A stretch of DNA of 8,861 nt from NCBI GenBank assembly GCA_002451055.1, contig DKBD01000145.1, forward strand, positions 1 to 8,861, in the 5' to 3' direction. Of this stretch, positions 5,793 through 8,861 are shown piece after piece. A program made the position numbers and the translations under genes. The first letter of the stretch is position 1. The number at the start of each line of letters is the position of its first letter. The DNA comes from Nitrospira sp. UBA6909. Its GTDB lineage: Bacteria; Nitrospirota; Nitrospiria; Nitrospirales; Nitrospiraceae. The notes below the pieces were generated by a model that saw only the letters and a program-made list of their open reading frames with translations, made no database searches and was not told the origin of the DNA.

Positions 5793-7772
5793 ATGGCTAC
5801 TAATCCGTCCCTAGTAAATTCCCCGTCCGACAGAGCTTTCATGCCAAAACGATCCGCACGCGCGTTCTTTAATGATATTCCGATTCTCCCGAAGCTGCTC
5901 CTCATTCCAGCAGTTCCGTTTATCTTCCTTCTTCTGTTGGGCGTGATGGTATACACGGATATTCTAACCTTTTTCCACGATGAAGAACGTCTGAACACAA
6001 GTTACATTATCCAAAAGACGGCGGCGCAATACATGCGATCCGTGTCCGATTTGGAGACCACATTTTTGGAATATATCCTCTCAAAGGAAGAGCTGTATTT
6101 GGAAAGCTTTAAAACCAGACGGGCGACCCTTCTTGCGATCGAACAAGAACTGGCCGGCAAACTTCCGCCAGATATGGATCAGCAATTCAGGGAGCTTCAA
6201 AAAGCCGTCACAAGATACATTGCAGAAAAAGAGAGATTTATTGAAGCCATCAAGTCGGGGAAGATCACAGATTCTGCCCAGTATGTTCGAGATGGGAAAA
6301 GCCGAGCGATCATGGTTGAGATCCGCAAATGGATGGCTCAGTTCGATGCCATAGAGCGGCAAATATCGCAAGAGGAGCTGGCGCGCCTGAGCTACGATCA
6401 AACCAGGGTGCTGTTCTTCATTTTGACCGGCGGGGTGCTGATATTAGGGGTGGTTATTTTCGGGCTCGCAGCCATCGCTCAATCGATCGTGGCCCCAATT
6501 GCCGGGTTAGCGAAGGCAGTGGGTTCGCAGACCGGAGAGGCGATTCCCGTCATACCTGCTCTTGAGCGCAAAGACGAAATCGGGGAGCTGACGAGAGTGA
6601 TGGGAAGGATGAGCTCACGGATCCGTCTAGATATGGAAGAGCTCCAGCATTCCGAGCTTGCGCTCAAGAAACTGAATGCCTACTTGTCCGCCTCGGAAGC
6701 CAAGTATCGAGGGTTGGTGGATCATGCGCCGGTCGGCATTGTTATGACCAAAGGAGTGAAGGTCACCTTCAGCAATCGCTATAACCAGCAGTTGGCTGGA
6801 CTTGACCCAGAAGAGAAAGTCGCGCCCGCCACATTTCTTCAGCGAATACATCCAGAGGACCGCAATCGAGTGTTCATGACGTTAGCGCAAGCGGTTGCCG
6901 AGGGCAGACCGTGCGAAACGATTTTTCGTTTTGTTCACGAAGACGGCAACGTGCGAAAGATCTTAAGCCGACATGTGCCGATCATGGATTTGGAGTCCAC
7001 CGATATCATCTATATGGGTTTCAACATTGATATTACGGCCCTGGAGAGTCTGCAGGTCCGATTAAATCGAGCAGAAAGTTTGGCGACGTTAGGCCAGGTG
7101 GCAGCGGGTATCGCGCATGAGCTCAGAAACCCGTTGGTCGGTATCGGTTCGACGGCAAAGGTGCTATTGGATGAATTCGAACCAGACAATGAAAGTCGGA
7201 AGGAGATCGAAGTCATACTGTCGGAGACTCGACGATTGGACCGCATCGTCAGCGAGATTGTTGACTTTGCACGGGTTCGGCGGATTACACCAACTCGAGT
7301 TGATCTCATCCAGCTTGTTGACGAGGTGTCCAAGCTGATGAGGTCGCAATTGGAACACAAACGTCTCTCCGTCAAATCAAACCTTTCACCCATGATCAGC
7401 GAAATCCACGCAGACCGCGACCAACTTAGGCAGGTCCTCTTGAACGTCGTGCACAACGCGATAGAGGCGACGCCGTCTGGAGGGCAACCTATTCAGATCA
7501 CGGCTGATGAATTATTCCGTGAGGATCGGCCAGGGATTATGATTCAAGTAAAAGATGCCGGACACGGGATTCCTCCGGAACACATCGGCCAAGTGTTTCA
7601 GCCGTTTGTCACATTTGGGAAACGCAGTGGAACAGGCTTGGGACTGGCTATTTGCAAGAATATCGTGGAAGCTCATGGGGGAGACATTTACGTAACCAGC
7701 GAGGTTGGAAAAGGGACGATTCTTGGCATTTGGATGCCGCTGGAGCAGGAATCAATATCACATAAAGGCTAA
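5793..7772 (+). CDS. Membrane sensor histidine kinase (CHASE3-like, HAMP, PAS, HisKA, HATPase)
   Basis: Sensor kinase of 659 residues that should phosphorylate the flanking regulators. Transmembrane helix 1 is about 33-56 and helix 2 about 206-230. Between them lies a helical periplasmic region (57-205) whose D-L-E-T-T-F-L-E-Y pattern and length fit a CHASE3-type sensor. A HAMP linker follows (about 230-285), then a PAS domain (about 298-416, with HPEDR at 353-357). The dimerisation helix carries the phospho-acceptor H442 in AHELRNP. The ATPase domain shows the N box (N551, N555), the G1 box DAGHGIP (588-594), the F box FQPF (602-605) and the G2 box GTGLGL (613-618). No attached receiver is present, so it should pass phosphate directly to separate regulators. 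Start: ATG 5793 with TAGAGG 9 nt upstream; the later ATG at 5841 has no Shine-Dalgarno. The signal is unknown. The gene ends 3 nt before regulator 2, so translation of those two is probably coupled. Confidence 0.95.
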   Translation: MATNPSLVNSPSDRAFMPKRSARAFFNDIPILPKLLLIPAVPFIFLLLLGVMVYTDILTFFHDEERLNTSYIIQKTAAQYMRSVSDLETTFLEYILSKEELYLESFKTRRATLLAIEQELAGKLPPDMDQQFRELQKAVTRYIAEKERFIEAIKSGKITDSAQYVRDGKSRAIMVEIRKWMAQFDAIERQISQEELARLSYDQTRVLFFILTGGVLILGVVIFGLAAIAQSIVAPIAGLAKAVGSQTGEAIPVIPALERKDEIGELTRVMGRMSSRIRLDMEELQHSELALKKLNAYLSASEAKYRGLVDHAPVGIVMTKGVKVTFSNRYNQQLAGLDPEEKVAPATFLQRIHPEDRNRVFMTLAQAVAEGRPCETIFRFVHEDGNVRKILSRHVPIMDLESTDIIYMGFNIDITALESLQVRLNRAESLATLGQVAAGIAHELRNPLVGIGSTAKVLLDEFEPDNESRKEIEVILSETRRLDRIVSEIVDFARVRRITPTRVDLIQLVDEVSKLMRSQLEHKRLSVKSNLSPMISEIHADRDQLRQVLLNVVHNAIEATPSGGQPIQITADELFREDRPGIMIQVKDAGHGIPPEHIGQVFQPFVTFGKRSGTGLGLAICKNIVEAHGGDIYVTSEVGKGTILGIWMPLEQESISHKG

Positions 7773-7775
7773 TCA

Positions 7776-8861
7776 ATGCGCGCAATGGTTTTCGTAACAG
7801 ATGACGAGCACGTAATTCGAACGGCGATTGTCAAACGACTAGTCAGGCAGGGACATTTAGCCGTTGGATATGAGTCCGGTGAGGCATTGATGGAAGCGCT
7901 TCAGCAGAAGCTCCCCGATCTTGTGCTGCTTGATCTGAAAATGCCAGGGATGAGCGGCCTTGATGTGCTCAAGCATGTTCGCCAATTGGCTCCCTCTGCT
8001 CTGGTCGTCATGCTGACTGCATATGGAACGGTCCAGGATGCCGTGGAAGCCATGAAGTTAGGGGCATACGATTTTCTGATCAAAACTGTCGATCTCGAAG
8101 GACTCGATGCGGTGACTACTCGTGCGATCGAGATGCTCAAGCTTCGCCGCCGCTTGGAGTCAGAGATAGGCGATCAGGCAAGTCAGTTCCACTTGAGTCA
8201 TCTCGAAGCCCACAGTTCTGCGATGAGACAATTGCTCGAACAGGTTCGTGGGGTAGCGGAGAACCCCAAGTCTTCCGTCATGCTGTTGGGTGAAACGGGA
8301 ACGGGGAAAGAATTTCTGGCGCGAGTCATCCATCACAATGGTCCCAGAGCGTCAGGACCGTTTGTGGGGGTCAATTGCACCGCGATTCCTAAGGACCTTT
8401 TTGAGAGCGAATTGTTTGGTTATGAGCGCGGGGCTTTTACCGGCGCGAACCAGCGCAAGCTCGGTCTCCTCGAAAAGGCGGAAGGCGGGACGCTCTTTCT
8501 TGACGAAATCGGTGATCTTGACATGGCGATGCAGGCCAAGTTGCTGCGAGTGATTCAGGAACGTTCTTTCCGGCGCCTCGGCAGTACCGATGACCTTGGC
8601 GTCGACTTTCGTCTCATCACGGCGACGAATCGGGAAATTAAAAAAGATGTGGAACGAGGCGTCTTTCGTGAAGATCTCTACTTTCGGCTCAATGTCGTGA
8701 CGTTCGAAATTCCTCCCCTTCGGCAACGCATGGAAGATATTATTCCGCTCTGTCAACGGACCATCATGCGGTTCGCTCGCGAGTTCGGCAAACCGGTTCC
8801 TGATCTTGATGCCGAGGCGCGCTTGATCTTGGAGCGATATCAGTACCCGGGGAATATTCGA
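7776..8861 (+). CDS. NtrC-type sigma54 response regulator (3' end beyond window)
   Basis: Partial: 362 codons from ATG 7776, still open at the right edge. The receiver has D9/D10, phospho-acceptor D53 (LLDLKMPGMSG), T81 and K103, again followed by Thr instead of Pro. The AAA+ activator domain is canonical: Walker A GETGTGKE (172-179), the sigma54-contact loop GAFTGA (219-224), Walker B TLFLDEIGD (D243/E244), KLLRVIQE with Arg258, sensor I ATN (Asn285), arginine-finger region FREDLYFRLN (297-306) and the start of sensor II PGNIR (358-362). A C-terminal Fis-type HTH would lie outside the window and cannot be judged. AAAGG, 7 nt upstream of the ATG, sits inside the last codons of the kinase, so the two are tightly coupled. 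It aligns without gaps to regulator 1 and is the likely working sigma54 activator of the pair. Its targets are unknown; the sigma54 promoter at 2351 is a candidate. Confidence 0.95.
   Translation, partial: MRAMVFVTDDEHVIRTAIVKRLVRQGHLAVGYESGEALMEALQQKLPDLVLLDLKMPGMSGLDVLKHVRQLAPSALVVMLTAYGTVQDAVEAMKLGAYDFLIKTVDLEGLDAVTTRAIEMLKLRRRLESEIGDQASQFHLSHLEAHSSAMRQLLEQVRGVAENPKSSVMLLGETGTGKEFLARVIHHNGPRASGPFVGVNCTAIPKDLFESELFGYERGAFTGANQRKLGLLEKAEGGTLFLDEIGDLDMAMQAKLLRVIQERSFRRLGSTDDLGVDFRLITATNREIKKDVERGVFREDLYFRLNVVTFEIPPLRQRMEDIIPLCQRTIMRFAREFGKPVPDLDAEARLILERYQYPGNIR

Overview
The window looks like chromosomal DNA of a Gram-negative bacterium. It encodes an outer-membrane-type beta-barrel protein with a signal peptide, a lipoprotein-like envelope protein, a SulP anion transporter, and a sigma54-type two-component cluster. 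Base composition is moderate (a little above 50% G+C by eye). The style of the regulators and the SulP protein reminds me of Nitrospirota or Deltaproteobacteria-like lineages, but that is only an impression. No mobile element, CRISPR array, rRNA or tRNA is visible.

Left arm (about 80-1640, minus strand): two envelope genes read leftwards. A lipoprotein-like protein of unknown function (922-1638) is followed by a DUF2490-type beta-barrel protein (80-871). In both, the best Shine-Dalgarno sequence points to a start inside the longest open frame. Middle (about 1640-2449): roughly 800 bp with no convincing gene. It holds a terminator-like hairpin on the minus strand, several short inverted repeats, three AGTGCGG words, and near its right end a near-consensus sigma54 (-24/-12) promoter facing the SulP gene.

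Right arm (2450-8861, plus strand): a SulP transporter with a C-terminal STAS-like region (2450-4255), a 314-bp gap, then a two-component cluster. The cluster is regulator 1 (4570-5739), a membrane histidine kinase with CHASE3-like, HAMP and PAS domains (5793-7772), and regulator 2 (7776 to the window edge). Both regulators are NtrC-type (receiver plus sigma54-activator AAA+ domain) and align without a single gap over all 362 residues visible in regulator 2, so they are tandem paralogues on either side of one kinase.

The most interesting point is the asymmetry of this pair. Regulator 2 carries every canonical activator motif that can be seen. Regulator 1 has GAFAGA in place of GAFTGA, has lost the sensor I Asn and a nearby conserved Arg, and stops without a DNA-binding helix-turn-helix. 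Its Walker A, Walker B and arginine-finger residues are kept. A reasonable hypothesis is that one kinase feeds a conventional sigma54 activator and a divergent, DNA-binding-free partner that modulates it (mixed ring, phosphate sink or antagonist). The nearby sigma54 promoter in front of the transporter is a candidate target. The link between regulators and promoter is inference from proximity.
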